Shown here piece after piece: positions 24,251 to 32,346 of a DNA stretch of 44,464 bases. Position 1 is the first letter of the stretch, and the number at the start of each line of letters is the position of its first letter. Below the pieces are notes generated by a model. It had not been told where the DNA came from. It saw nothing but the letters and a program-made list of their open reading frames with translations, and did no database searches. The translations under genes were made by a program, and so were the position numbers. Where the stretch lies: the NCBI RefSeq assembly GCF_030272705.1, contig NZ_JARFYM010000042.1, forward strand, positions 1-44,464, given 5' to 3'. The DNA is from Rhizobium mayense (lineage in GTDB: Bacteria; Pseudomonadota; Alphaproteobacteria; Rhizobiales; Rhizobiaceae).

Positions 24251-24265
24251 AGGAGCTTGAAGCGT

Positions 24266-24445
24266 ATGCGTTCCGCACGGCGTTTTTTTCGTGACAAGAC
24301 CGGCGCCACGGTCATCGAATATGGTCTGATCGCCGCGCTAATGTCGGTAGCGATCATCAGCGGGGTCGGTGCCTTCGGCGGCAGCCTGTCGGCGATGTTC
24401 AATCACATCTCCAACACGGTCACTGAATCGCCGGCATCCAAATAA
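24266..24445 (+). CDS. Flp family type IVb pilin
   Basis: A 59-residue prepilin of the Flp/Fap type that forms tight-adherence (Tad) pili after cleavage by a prepilin peptidase. The leader MRSARRFFRDKTG is basic. Cleavage is expected after Gly13, giving ATVIEYGLIAALMSVAII with the required Glu at mature position 5 and Tyr at 6. The rest is the short hydrophilic end GGSLSAMFNHISNT. The ATG at 24266 has AGGAG ten bases upstream; a TTG at 24257 is too close to it. No tad/cpa assembly genes are in the window, so this copy is an orphan or an extra subunit. Confidence 0.9.
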   Translation: MRSARRFFRDKTGATVIEYGLIAALMSVAIISGVGAFGGSLSAMFNHISNTVTESPASK

Positions 24446-24483
24446 CTTGGCTCGCCCAGGTGAGCCAGCCGGGTCCCAGCCGT

Positions 24484-25368
24484 TCACTGCTTCAGCTTGT
24501 ATTCCTCGACTTTCAGCGCATCGGCGAGCCGCGCCTTGGCCGAGCCTGGCCGTAGCGGTTGCTGCTGGCTTTGATGCGGAGTCCAGCCGGATGCGTAGAT
24601 GATCGAGAAGGTCGCCCTTATTCTCCCGTCGGGATCGGAATAGCGTTCGGCATAGAGTTCGGCCGCGCGCAAGAAGAAGGCGCGGGTCAGCGGCTTGCGG
24701 CTGCGGTCGGCCAGCGGATTGGTCATACCCATGGCGCGCAGGTCGCGCATCAGCGCAAAAAGATTGTCGTAGCGCACCGTATAGGTCTCGGCGTCGATTA
24801 CCGGCAGGGTGAATCCGGCACGCTGCAGCAGGCCGCCGACGTCGCGAACATCGGCGAAGGGAATGACGCGCGGGCTGGCGCCGCCGGTGAGCTCGATCTC
24901 CGTTGCGAGCAGCACGTCGCGCAGTTCCTGCAGGGTGCCGGAGCCGGGGATGGCGGCCAGAAACAGGCCATCGGCCTTCAGCGCTCGGCGCACCTGGATG
25001 AAGACGCCTGGCGTGTCGTTGGTGACATGCAGGCTGAGCGGCGACAGGATGAGATTGACCGACTCCGGTTCCAGCGGCAGCTCCTCTAACGGAGCTTTGG
25101 TCAGATCCTCGCCGACGGCGGCAAAACCGGTCTCGCTTTCGATGCGCCTGATATGGCCGATCTTGCCGGTCGCGAAGGCCTCACGCGCGGCAATCCCGGT
25201 TGCGCCATGCAGTTCCACCGCCTCGTCGAAATGCCGCTCGATGACGGTAAGCCGTTCGGCCAATTCGCGGCCGGCGATCTCCAGCAGGAAGGCAGCCTTC
25301 TGATCTCCTTGTGCGAGGGCGCGGCGCCTGCGGGCGGCGAGCAGCGATTGGTCGAACACGATTTCCAT
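24484..25368 (-). CDS. NDUFAF5/BioC-like SAM methyltransferase-fold protein
   Basis: A 294-residue protein close in style to the alphaproteobacterial relatives of mitochondrial NDUFAF5, which hydroxylates an Arg of complex I subunit NDUFS7. It starts IVFDQSLLAARRRRALAQGD and has LHVTNDTPGVFIQVRRALKADGLFLAAIPG and LRDLRAMGMTNPL, hallmark blocks of this family. The usual glycine-rich motif I is weak here (VELHGATGIAARE), so SAM binding may be altered. A role in complex I assembly is inferred from the mitochondrial relative; a plain methyltransferase is the alternative. It is divergent from comF. Start is the ATG at 25368. Confidence 0.8.
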   Translation of the reverse strand: MEIVFDQSLLAARRRRALAQGDQKAAFLLEIAGRELAERLTVIERHFDEAVELHGATGIAAREAFATGKIGHIRRIESETGFAAVGEDLTKAPLEELPLEPESVNLILSPLSLHVTNDTPGVFIQVRRALKADGLFLAAIPGSGTLQELRDVLLATEIELTGGASPRVIPFADVRDVGGLLQRAGFTLPVIDAETYTVRYDNLFALMRDLRAMGMTNPLADRSRKPLTRAFFLRAAELYAERYSDPDGRIRATFSIIYASGWTPHQSQQQPLRPGSAKARLADALKVEEYKLKQ

Positions 25369-25469
25369 GGCGGTTTCCTGCGATCATGACTGTCTTTGGC
25401 GGTGCCGTAGCGCGCCTGTTTTTCCCTTCGCAAAGGCGCCAGGAAAAAGCTAGTGTCAAGGATATGGGG

Positions 25470-26240
25470 ATGATGGGACGCGAAATCACGCTATCGCTGC
25501 TACGGACCGGCTTGATAAAGCCGTGGTCTGCGCTGGCCGATCTCATCTATCCGCCGGCTTGCGCCGGCTGCGGCGTTTCGACGGGCGCGCATCGCAGCCT
25601 TTGCCCCGCCTGCTGGTCCGGCATCCGCTTCATCGAGCGGCCCTATTGCGAGGTGCTGGGCAGTCCATTTTCCCATGATCTCGGCACGGGAATTTTGAGC
25701 GCGGAGGCGATCGCCGATCCGCCGGTGTTCGACCGGCTGCGCTCGGCTGCCATTCATGACGGCGTCGTCCGCGATCTCGTGCTCGGATTGAAATATCGCG
25801 ACCGCACTGATCTGGCGCCGATGATGGCAGGCTGGATGCTGCGCGCCAGCGACGGCACGATCGCGGGCTGCGATGCCATCATTCCGGTGCCGCTGCATCG
25901 GGCGCGGCTGTTCTCACGCAAATATAACCAGGCGGCAGAGCTTGCTCGTCATCTGGCGCGACTTTCCGGCAAGCAGCTGCTTGCCGCGACCCTCTTGCGC
26001 ACGAAGCGGACGAGCCAGCAGGTCGGTCTCGGCGCAAGGGCGCGCCAGGACAATGTGCGCGGTGCATTTTCGGTAGCCGAGGGTCGCGCCGGCGATGTCT
26101 TTGGCCGTCGCTTCGTGCTGATCGATGACGTCTACACGACCGGTGCGACGGTTGTCGCAGCGACTCGGGTCTTGAAAAAAGCCGGTGCGACGGATGTGAC
26201 GGTTTTGACCTTTGCAAGGGCTGTCGATGATCTTATATGA
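25470..26240 (+). CDS. ComF family phosphoribosyltransferase-like protein
   Basis: A 256-residue protein. The N-terminus has a zinc-ribbon-like Cys set (CAGCGVSTGAHRSLCPACW), and the C-terminus is a type I phosphoribosyltransferase fold with the PRPP loop FVLIDDVYTTGATV. Middle blocks LVLGLKYRDRTDLAP and IIPVPLHRARLFSRKYNQAAELA are diagnostic of ComF. In competent bacteria ComF helps process incoming single-stranded DNA; in alphaproteobacteria its role is less clear. The start is the ATG at 25470 with AAGGA seven bases upstream. It begins a close run of same-strand genes: grxC, a nitrilase, DUF1178 and DUF3291, which may be co-transcribed. Confidence 0.9.
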   Translation: MMGREITLSLLRTGLIKPWSALADLIYPPACAGCGVSTGAHRSLCPACWSGIRFIERPYCEVLGSPFSHDLGTGILSAEAIADPPVFDRLRSAAIHDGVVRDLVLGLKYRDRTDLAPMMAGWMLRASDGTIAGCDAIIPVPLHRARLFSRKYNQAAELARHLARLSGKQLLAATLLRTKRTSQQVGLGARARQDNVRGAFSVAEGRAGDVFGRRFVLIDDVYTTGATVVAATRVLKKAGATDVTVLTFARAVDDLI

Positions 26241-26269
26241 CAGCAAAGCTGTCTTTTTCGGAGTGGATC

Positions 26270-26527
26270 ATGGCATCCGTTGTTATCTATACGCGTGAAT
26301 TCTGTGGCTATTGCGCTCGGGCGAAATCGCTGCTCGACTCCAAGGGCGTCGAGTATGTCGAGCATAATGCCACCTATTCGCCCGAGCTGCGCCAGGAGAT
26401 GATTTCCAAGGCCAAGGGTCGTTCGACCTTCCCGCAGATTTTCATCAACGGCGAGCATGTCGGCGGATGTGACGACATTCATGCGCTCGACCGGGCCGGC
26501 AAGCTGGATACGCTGCTTGCTGCCTGA
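26270..26527 (+). CDS. grxC: Glutaredoxin 3
   Basis: An 85-residue dithiol glutaredoxin that reduces disulfides and glutathione mixed disulfides with electrons from glutathione. The active site is Cys12-Gly-Tyr-Cys15 (a Gly-Tyr variant of CPYC), followed by the cis-Pro block RSTFPQIFINGEHVGGCDDI. The start is the ATG at 26270 with GGAG six bases upstream; an upstream in-frame ATG overlapping comF lacks support. It lies 29 bases after comF and 23 before the nitrilase gene. Confidence 0.95.
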   Translation: MASVVIYTREFCGYCARAKSLLDSKGVEYVEHNATYSPELRQEMISKAKGRSTFPQIFINGEHVGGCDDIHALDRAGKLDTLLAA

Positions 26528-26550
26528 ACCGCATCAAACGGGAGAGAACA

Positions 26551-27408
26551 ATGACCTTTAAAGCCGCCGCCATTCAGATGTGCTCCGGTGTCGATCCGGT
26601 GAAGAATGCCGCCGATATGGTGCGGCTGGTCCGCGAGGCGGCGGCAAAAGGCGCCGTCTATGTGCAGACGCCGGAAATGACCGGCGCGGTGCAGAAGGAT
26701 CGCGCGGGTCTGCGCGCCGTGCTGCGCGACGAGCCCAATGACGTCATCGTCAAGACGGCCGCGGAGCTCGCTCAGGAGCTTGGCATTCATGTGCATGTCG
26801 GCTCGACGGCGATCGCGCTTGACGACGGCAAGATCGCCAATCGCGGTTTCCTCTTTGGTCCCGACGGCAAGCTCATCAACCGCTACGACAAGATCCATAT
26901 GTTCGACGTCGATCTCGACAATGGCGAGAGCTGGCGCGAAAGCGCCGTCTATCGGCCCGGGTCGGAAGCACGCATCGTGTCGCTGCCCTTCGCCGAGTTC
27001 GGTTTCTCCATTTGCTACGACGTGCGCTTTCCGCAGCTCTTCCGCGCGCAGGCCGTCGCCGGCGCCGAGGTGATGACGGTGCCTGCCGCCTTCACCAGGC
27101 AGACGGGCGAGGCCCATTGGGAAATCCTGCTCAGGGCGCGGGCCATCGAAAACGGCATGTTCGTCATTGCCGCCGCTCAGGCCGGGCTGCATGAGGATGG
27201 CCGCGAGACCTTCGGCCATTCGATGATCATCGATCCCTGGGGCAAGGTGCTGGCATCGGCTGGCGGCACGGGCGAAGCGGTTGTGATCGCCGAGATCGAC
27301 ACTGCCGCAGTCAAATCCGCTCACGACAAAATTCCCAATCTTAAGAATGCGCGCGAGTTTTCGCTGGAGAAGATCGCGACGCCGGCGGCTGGAGGCGTCG
27401 CTGCTTGA
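26551..27408 (+). CDS. Carbon-nitrogen hydrolase (nitrilase superfamily, Nit-like)
   Basis: A 285-residue cytosolic amidase. The Glu-Lys-Cys triad is visible: Glu42 in QTPEMTG, Lys114 in RYDKIHMFDVD and Cys155 in SICYDVRFPQLFR. The pattern matches the Nit1/Nit2 branch, whose members deaminate dGSH or act as omega-amidase on alpha-ketoglutaramate. Placement right after glutaredoxin hints at deaminated glutathione repair, which is an inference. The ATG at 26551 follows GGGAGAG. The TGA stop overlaps the TTG start of the DUF1178 gene. Confidence 0.92.
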   Translation: MTFKAAAIQMCSGVDPVKNAADMVRLVREAAAKGAVYVQTPEMTGAVQKDRAGLRAVLRDEPNDVIVKTAAELAQELGIHVHVGSTAIALDDGKIANRGFLFGPDGKLINRYDKIHMFDVDLDNGESWRESAVYRPGSEARIVSLPFAEFGFSICYDVRFPQLFRAQAVAGAEVMTVPAAFTRQTGEAHWEILLRARAIENGMFVIAAAQAGLHEDGRETFGHSMIIDPWGKVLASAGGTGEAVVIAEIDTAAVKSAHDKIPNLKNAREFSLEKIATPAAGGVAA

Positions 27409-27833
27409 TCCGTTATTCGCTGAGATGTGACAACGCCCATGAGTTCGAGGGCTGGTTTTCGGAGAGCGCCGATTTCGACCGGCAGGTCGCGAGCGGTTTC
27501 CTGACCTGTCCCGCCTGCAATTCGAGTGCGATCTCCAAACTCCTGATGGCGCCGTCGGTTTCCACCGCGCGCAAGAAGGAGGAGCTGCAGACGCTCGCCA
27601 TGGACACTGCGCGCAAGGAGGCGCTGAACAAGCTCAAGGAGGCGATCGACGCTATCAAGGCGAATGCCGAGGACGTGGGTACGAAATTCCCGGAAGAGGC
27701 CCGCAAGATCCACTATGGCGAGGCGGATGCAAGAGGCATCATCGGCAAGGCGACGCCGGACGAAGCTCAGGCGCTGGTCGAAGAGGGCATCGAGATCGCT
27801 GCTATCCCGGTTTTGCCGGACGACATCAACTGA
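27405..27833 (+). CDS. DUF1178 family protein
   Basis: A 142-residue conserved alphaproteobacterial protein of unknown function. The N-terminus IRYSLRCDNAHEFEGWF and LTCPACNS (Cys8, Cys35, Cys38, with His12 near) look like a small zinc-binding ribbon. A long helix follows, then IHYGEADARGIIGKAT, a hallmark of this family. The start is TTG, overlapping the nitrilase stop (TTGA) with GGAGG nine bases upstream. The coupling makes co-expression with the nitrilase and grxC very likely. Confidence 0.9.
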   Translation: MIRYSLRCDNAHEFEGWFSESADFDRQVASGFLTCPACNSSAISKLLMAPSVSTARKKEELQTLAMDTARKEALNKLKEAIDAIKANAEDVGTKFPEEARKIHYGEADARGIIGKATPDEAQALVEEGIEIAAIPVLPDDIN

Positions 27834-28417
27834 TGCCGCCGCGCGGCAAACATCTCGCAATGTATAATTTCGGGCTGCATGTTGCGCCCTATGACAGCCC
27901 CGAGGTCGAAGGATTTCGCCTGCGGGAGGCGGCAAATTTCGAGGCCGCCGCCCGCGCCCATGGCTTCGTTGGGCGCTCCGGCTACGACGGCGAACCAGGA
28001 CCGCCATGCTGGGGCAAGCAGGTTTTCCCGCGCTTCATCGAAGGCAGCGGCTTTGCGACGGCGCCATCTTCGCTATCGCTCTGGGCCGATATCGAATCCC
28101 TGATGGCTTTCACTTACAGCGGTGTCCATACTGATTCCTTGAAGCATGCGCGGCGTTGGAACGTGAAACAGCGTTGGCCGGCACTGGTTCTGTGGTGGGT
28201 GGATGCTGACGTTATTCCGGAATGGAAGGATGGGGTCGAGCGGCTGGAGAGGCTTCACGACGAAGGGCCGAGTGCGGCCGCCTTTTCGTTCAAACGGCCC
28301 TATATTGCCGATGGTCAGCCGGCGACGATCAATCGCGACAGGGTGAAGGAGATCGCGGCGAAAAATGCCGAGCGCCAGGGTGATTTGATGGCGCATGTCT
28401 TGACGCTGAAAGCTTAA
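27833..28417 (+). CDS. DUF3291 family protein
   Basis: A 194-residue protein of unknown function. Blocks SLSLWADIESLMAFTYSGVHTD, KQRWPALVLWWVDADVIPEWKDGVERLERL and HDEGPSAAAFSFKRPY match the DUF3291 family, a dimeric alpha-beta-barrel-like fold related to monooxygenase-type small domains. No signal peptide. The ATG at 27833 overlaps the stop of the DUF1178 gene (TGATG). It ends the comF-grxC-nitrilase-DUF1178 run and is convergent with ubiG, 31 bases away. Confidence 0.85.
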   Translation: MPPRGKHLAMYNFGLHVAPYDSPEVEGFRLREAANFEAAARAHGFVGRSGYDGEPGPPCWGKQVFPRFIEGSGFATAPSSLSLWADIESLMAFTYSGVHTDSLKHARRWNVKQRWPALVLWWVDADVIPEWKDGVERLERLHDEGPSAAAFSFKRPYIADGQPATINRDRVKEIAAKNAERQGDLMAHVLTLKA

Positions 28418-28448
28418 CGGAACCCGCAGCCCCGACGACAAGACGACT

Positions 28449-29195
28449 TCATCCTGCGCGCTTCGCCAGCAGCATGTAGTTCACATCCATATCCTTCGAC
28501 AGATTCCATCGGTCCTGTAGCGGCGAATAGAAGACGCCGGTGCGGGCGATGATGGCCAGGCCGTTTGCGGCGAGCGGCTTTTCGATCTCTTCCGGGCGCA
28601 CAAGCTTCTCATATTGATGCGTGCCGCGCGGCAGCCAGCGCAAGACGTTTTCGGCGGCGAAGATGGCGAGTGCGGCCGCCTTCATGGTCCGATTGATGGT
28701 GGCGACGAACATCAGGCCGCCGGGGCGCACCATCTTGGCGCAGGTCGAGAGGAAAAATTCGACATCGGCAACATGCTCGACCACCTCCATATTCAGCACG
28801 ATATCGAAAGTCTCACCGGCCTCGGCCAGTTGTTCGGCGGTGGCGGCGCGATAGTCGACGGGAACGCCGGAGGCCTTTGCGTGCGTCGAGGCGATGCCGA
28901 TGTTCTTTTCGGAAGGATCGGCGCCGACGACCGAGGCGCCCATGCGCGCCACCGGCTCTGACAGCAATCCGCCACCGCAGCCGATATCGAGCACGCGCAG
29001 GCCTTCCAGTGGCCGGGCGCTCTTCGGGTCGCGACCGAAATTCTCGCAGGCATGGTCTCGGATATAGGTCAGGCGTACCGGATTGAACTTGTGCAGTGGT
29101 TTGAACTTGCCGGTCGGGCTCCACCATTCCGCCGCCATTGCGGAAAAGCGATCCACTTCGCTCTGGTCGATCGTGCTTTTCGCCGCTTCTGTCAT
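28449..29195 (-). CDS. ubiG: 3-demethylubiquinol 3-O-methyltransferase / polyprenyl dihydroxybenzene methyltransferase
   Basis: A 248-residue enzyme performing both O-methylation steps of ubiquinone synthesis with SAM. It has the UbiG lead EVDRFSAMAAEWWSPTGKFKPLHKFNPVRL, motif I VLDIGCGGGLLSEP, the post-motif VVGADPSEKNI, NMEVVEHVADVEFFL and the terminal GVFYSPLQDRWNLSKDMDVNY. The start is the ATG at 29195 with AAGGAG seven bases upstream; a start 30 bp earlier is less likely. It is the last minus-strand gene of its block and stands alone. Quinone synthesis occurs at the inner membrane face. Confidence 0.96.
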   Translation of the reverse strand: MTEAAKSTIDQSEVDRFSAMAAEWWSPTGKFKPLHKFNPVRLTYIRDHACENFGRDPKSARPLEGLRVLDIGCGGGLLSEPVARMGASVVGADPSEKNIGIASTHAKASGVPVDYRAATAEQLAEAGETFDIVLNMEVVEHVADVEFFLSTCAKMVRPGGLMFVATINRTMKAAALAIFAAENVLRWLPRGTHQYEKLVRPEEIEKPLAANGLAIIARTGVFYSPLQDRWNLSKDMDVNYMLLAKRAG

Positions 29196-29361
29196 GGTCT
29201 CGCTCCTTGGTCTGCACCGGGTCACCCGCCTGGCAATTGTGTAGGTGACGCCGTGGTAGATGTGAAGTCGGACGATCGGAAGCCGATGTCAAGGGTTCGC
29301 TGTCTCTATGGCCTGCGGCGGTTGTTCTCAGTGCGCCGGAACCAACATCCGGCGCAGCTTT

Positions 29362-30609
29362 TCATTGCGCGCGATGTTTGCGACCGCGCTTTACGCCGTT
29401 CAAAACATCGGCCAGCAGAGCAAGCACAAGCGCCACCGCACCGCAAAGGAAGATGATGCTGTAGTTTTCGCCGGTATGGATGAAGAGATAGGAGTAGCCG
29501 TAGCCACCGAGCGCTTGGAACAGGGCGAAAGCCGTCGTTGCCCGACTCCAGGCTGCGCGTTGGTCGACGTGGCTGTGCGGCAGGATTTCGTGGATGCGGC
29601 CGAGGACCAACGGCACGATGCCCGGCGTAAAGATACCGAGCAGCACTGTGGCAAAGCCGACCATCCAGGGATTGCCGGATGCCGCCAGAATAGCGCCGGC
29701 GACCGCCTGCAGCAGCAGCGCACCGCGATAGGCGGATGCGAAACCGATGCGATCGGCGGCGTAGCCGGTAAGAACCGGACCGGAGATGGCGGCAACGCCA
29801 TAAACGACCCAAAAGGCTGCACCGATGTCGGCACCACGGCCGAGACCGCGGGCCACGTAGTCGACCAACAGCACCATGGCAGGGACGAGGCCAAGGGCAT
29901 TGGCGGCATATTGGCCATAGAGGATGCGCAGCGACCATCCGCTCTTGGCGGCTGGATGGTGTTGGGTCGCAGCGTGCGTCGCCGGCTGCGGCGGATTGGT
30001 CGCCGGCCATCCAAACCAGCTGACGCCGGTCAGGATGAGCGACAGGATGCCAAGGCCGATCCAGGTTTCACGAAGACCGAGGCGCAAAAGCGCCGGCACC
30101 AGGGTTCCGGAGGCCGCAATGCCGAGACCGAGGCCGAGGAAAATCATGCCGCTAACGAAGCCGCGGCGGGCGACGGGGATGTGCGGCAGTATACTGGTGG
30201 CGACCAAGACCATGATGGCGCCGCCGGCAAGGCCGGAAAGGAAGCGCCAGACAAAGAACCACGTGACCGAGACCGGGAAGCCGCAGGCGAAGAAGGCGGC
30301 GGTGGCGGCAACCATCAGCAGGCGCAGCGCCTGACGGTTGCCGAGACCGGCAGCCAGCGGCCGCCCGAGCAGTGCACCGGCGAGATATCCGGCAAAATTG
30401 GCAGCACCCAAGGTCACCGTATCGCCGGCCGAAAACCAGTGCGCGCCAATGAGCGGCGGGATCAATGGCGTATAGGCAAAGCGGGCGAGGCCGATGGCGA
30501 CGAGGCTGCCGCAGAGACCGGCGATGGTGGCGTACCAGGCGGCAGCGCTGAGGGGCACGGGCTCGGCAATGGCGTGAGAGGAGTTCGAATGGCGTAAGGG
30601 GGCGGACAT
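29362..30609 (-). CDS. YbfB/YjiJ family MFS transporter
   Basis: A 415-residue carrier with 12 predicted helices. IAGLCGSLVAIGLARFAYTPLIPPLI at the N-terminus is the hallmark of the YbfB/YjiJ subgroup, and NFAGYLAGALLGRPLA follows. The substrate is unknown; members are often labelled efflux carriers. It lies 82 bases downstream of, and on the same strand as, a TetR gene whose promoter has a long inverted-repeat operator. The regulator therefore probably controls both itself and this carrier. The start is the ATG at 30609; the ribosome binding site is weak. Confidence 0.9.
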   Translation of the reverse strand: MSAPLRHSNSSHAIAEPVPLSAAAWYATIAGLCGSLVAIGLARFAYTPLIPPLIGAHWFSAGDTVTLGAANFAGYLAGALLGRPLAAGLGNRQALRLLMVAATAAFFACGFPVSVTWFFVWRFLSGLAGGAIMVLVATSILPHIPVARRGFVSGMIFLGLGLGIAASGTLVPALLRLGLRETWIGLGILSLILTGVSWFGWPATNPPQPATHAATQHHPAAKSGWSLRILYGQYAANALGLVPAMVLLVDYVARGLGRGADIGAAFWVVYGVAAISGPVLTGYAADRIGFASAYRGALLLQAVAGAILAASGNPWMVGFATVLLGIFTPGIVPLVLGRIHEILPHSHVDQRAAWSRATTAFALFQALGGYGYSYLFIHTGENYSIIFLCGAVALVLALLADVLNGVKRGRKHRAQ

Positions 30610-30691
30610 GGCGCAAAGCTTCTCTGTTCGGAGCGGGCTTGCCGCCTCCGGTTCTGTGTTTCGGGAAGAAAAGAAGTTTTCTGACGGAGGC

Positions 30692-31309
30692 TTATCCGTC
30701 CGGGCTGCTTTCAGGCAGGGGCCAAGGCAAGTTCAGCATGGCCATTGCCGGCCGCAGGATGCCGTTCATCAGTTCGCGCTCCGGGCGGACGCGGACAAGG
30801 ACGCGCAAACCGAATTGTACGGAGAGCAGCAATTTGGCGATGTCTTCCGGCGGCTGGTTTGCAGGAATTTCACCGCTGGCCTGGGCGGCGGCGACTGATC
30901 GAAGGAAAAAGGCTTCGATCTCGACCGTTTCATCCGCGACGACGCGCTGGATCTCCGGATCTTCGGAACGCGCCTCCAAGGCGGTGTTGACCAGCAAGCA
31001 GCCGCGATGTTCCGCATCTGCGAGAGAACGTTCGACGACCTCGTGGAAATAGCCGACAATGGTAAGGCCCGGCGAATAGGTTGCCTCCATCCGCGCGATG
31101 CGGGAATGCAGGTTCCGATCGAGATAGTGCTTCAGCGCCTTCAGATAGAGGCCGCGCTTGTCACCGAAAGCATTGTAGAGGCTCGCATGCGTCAGCCCCA
31201 TGCGGTCGGTCAGGTCGCGGGTAGAGGTTGCTTCATAGCCTCTCGACCAGAATATCTCGCCAGCCGCTTCCAAAACGCTGTCCTCATCGAATTGCCGGGG
31301 TCTTGCCAT
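30692..31309 (-). CDS. TetR/AcrR family transcriptional regulator
   Basis: A 205-residue repressor. The N-terminal helix-turn-helix region reads MARPRQFDEDSVLEAAGEIF, then GYEATSTRDLTDRMGLTHASLYNAFGDKRGLYLKAL, a clear TetR domain. A ligand-binding domain follows with CLLVNTALEARSEDPE, the C-terminal style of AcrR/NemR-like regulators of electrophile or drug response. The start is the ATG at 31309; a longer frame to 31387 would run through the operator. It is the first gene of a TetR-MFS unit. A 14-bp perfect inverted repeat lies 45-86 bases upstream, so autoregulation is likely. Confidence 0.9.
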   Translation of the reverse strand: MARPRQFDEDSVLEAAGEIFWSRGYEATSTRDLTDRMGLTHASLYNAFGDKRGLYLKALKHYLDRNLHSRIARMEATYSPGLTIVGYFHEVVERSLADAEHRGCLLVNTALEARSEDPEIQRVVADETVEIEAFFLRSVAAAQASGEIPANQPPEDIAKLLLSVQFGLRVLVRVRPERELMNGILRPAMAMLNLPWPLPESSPDG

Positions 31310-31353
31310 GGAAGTCTCGCTCAGCCTGCCCAAAGTCGAATGTGCGCCAATTG

Positions 31354-31395
31354 TAGAGCGCGTGCTCCAAAATGAGATATAGAGCACGCGCTCTA
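31354..31395. promoter_or_regulatory. Long inverted-repeat operator upstream of TetR-MFS unit
   Basis: TAGAGCGCGTGCTC (31354-31367) and GAGCACGCGCTCTA (31382-31395) are perfect reverse complements with a 14-base spacer. Each arm is itself a dyad of the form GAGC-N4-GCTC, so the region holds two operator units with centres 28 bp apart. The layout fits a TetR dimer pair. The AT-rich spacer may hold a promoter element. Confidence 0.75.
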
Positions 31396-31507
31396 AAATG
31401 GCAAGCGCGCATTAAGGCGGTTCCCGGCCGATCAAATCATCATGGTTGTCAAATATGCTTTTAACTCCAAGGTTATTGTGGCGCATCCAGTCACGGGGAG
31501 AGCCTCC

Positions 31508-32134
31508 ATGCGATCATTGTTTCGTTCGGCTGTCGTTGTCATATCTTGCCTCGCGGCCAGCGGCGCACTTGCTGGCGACGGCAAGGGATTCCGTCTGACG
31601 ATCGACGGCGTCGAAGTGGGTATCAATCCTGGCGACATGCTGGATGTGACCACAAAGGACGGACGCAAGTTTTCGGTGGAACTTCAGCGCAGCGACACGG
31701 TCACCTTCGCCGGCGACAAATTTTCCTTCGACCATGACGGCCAGTTCACGGTCGCAAAAAGCGACCTGAACAGCGGCGTCACGCAATTTGCCCTGATCAC
31801 GCCGATCGGCACCGGTGTCATTGTGCAGCAATACAAGGGTCTCAATCCCTCCAGCATCACCGATTTCGTCCTGCAGCAGATGGTCCAGGAAAGCATCGAC
31901 GGCGGCGCGAAGATAACGAAGGAAACCACGCAGCGGATGCTCGCTGGCGGCAACGTCCTTAGGGGCGTCAGGGCGGAGACAGCGACGGCCAACGATGTCA
32001 TGGATTATGAAATCGCCGCGATCGGCCGTCCTGACGGCGGTGTTCTCGTCGCCACTTTCATCAACAAGGAAAACGTTGCCAAGGAAGGCGCGATCCTCGA
32101 CAAACTCTGGTCGAGCCTGAAGGTGGATTACTAG
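31508..32134 (+). CDS. Secreted hypothetical protein
   Basis: A 208-residue protein with a Sec signal peptide (MRSLFRSAVVVISCLAASGALA, then GDGKGF). The mature part looks beta-rich (FRLTIDGVEVGINPGDMLDVTTKD), with repeated short strands and no catalytic motif I recognise. It may be periplasmic or lipid-free surface-associated; there is no lipobox. The ATG at 31508 has GGGGAG seven bases upstream. The gene is divergent from the TetR gene and close to its operator, so regulation by that repressor is possible. Function unknown. Confidence 0.75.
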   Translation: MRSLFRSAVVVISCLAASGALAGDGKGFRLTIDGVEVGINPGDMLDVTTKDGRKFSVELQRSDTVTFAGDKFSFDHDGQFTVAKSDLNSGVTQFALITPIGTGVIVQQYKGLNPSSITDFVLQQMVQESIDGGAKITKETTQRMLAGGNVLRGVRAETATANDVMDYEIAAIGRPDGGVLVATFINKENVAKEGAILDKLWSSLKVDY

Positions 32135-32152
32135 GACGGACCTGGCCGTCCT
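32133..32152 (+). terminator. Hairpin at the end of the secreted-protein gene
   Basis: AGGACGG (32133-32139) and CCGTCCT (32146-32152) pair perfectly around a 6-base loop, starting inside the TAG stop codon. No U-run follows, so intrinsic termination is uncertain. Confidence 0.4.
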
Positions 32153-32346
32153 CCTGCGGCCGCCACCGGCTCGGGGCTTCCGCACCTGACGCTTAGCCGG
32201 TTCAGTGCTATTGCGCCTGCCAGTCAAACTCGCTAAGAGACGCCCCCATTGACATCAGGCTTTTCCGGGTATTGTGCCGGAAGGGCGATTTTGCATGCCG
32301 GGCTCATAGCGTTTCGGCCGCCCGGCGCTGGTACTGGTAGAGGCAC

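Noticed and set aside
29308..30597. 429-codon plus-strand frame opposite the YbfB-type carrier
   Set aside because: Low-complexity charged shadow of a membrane protein gene.
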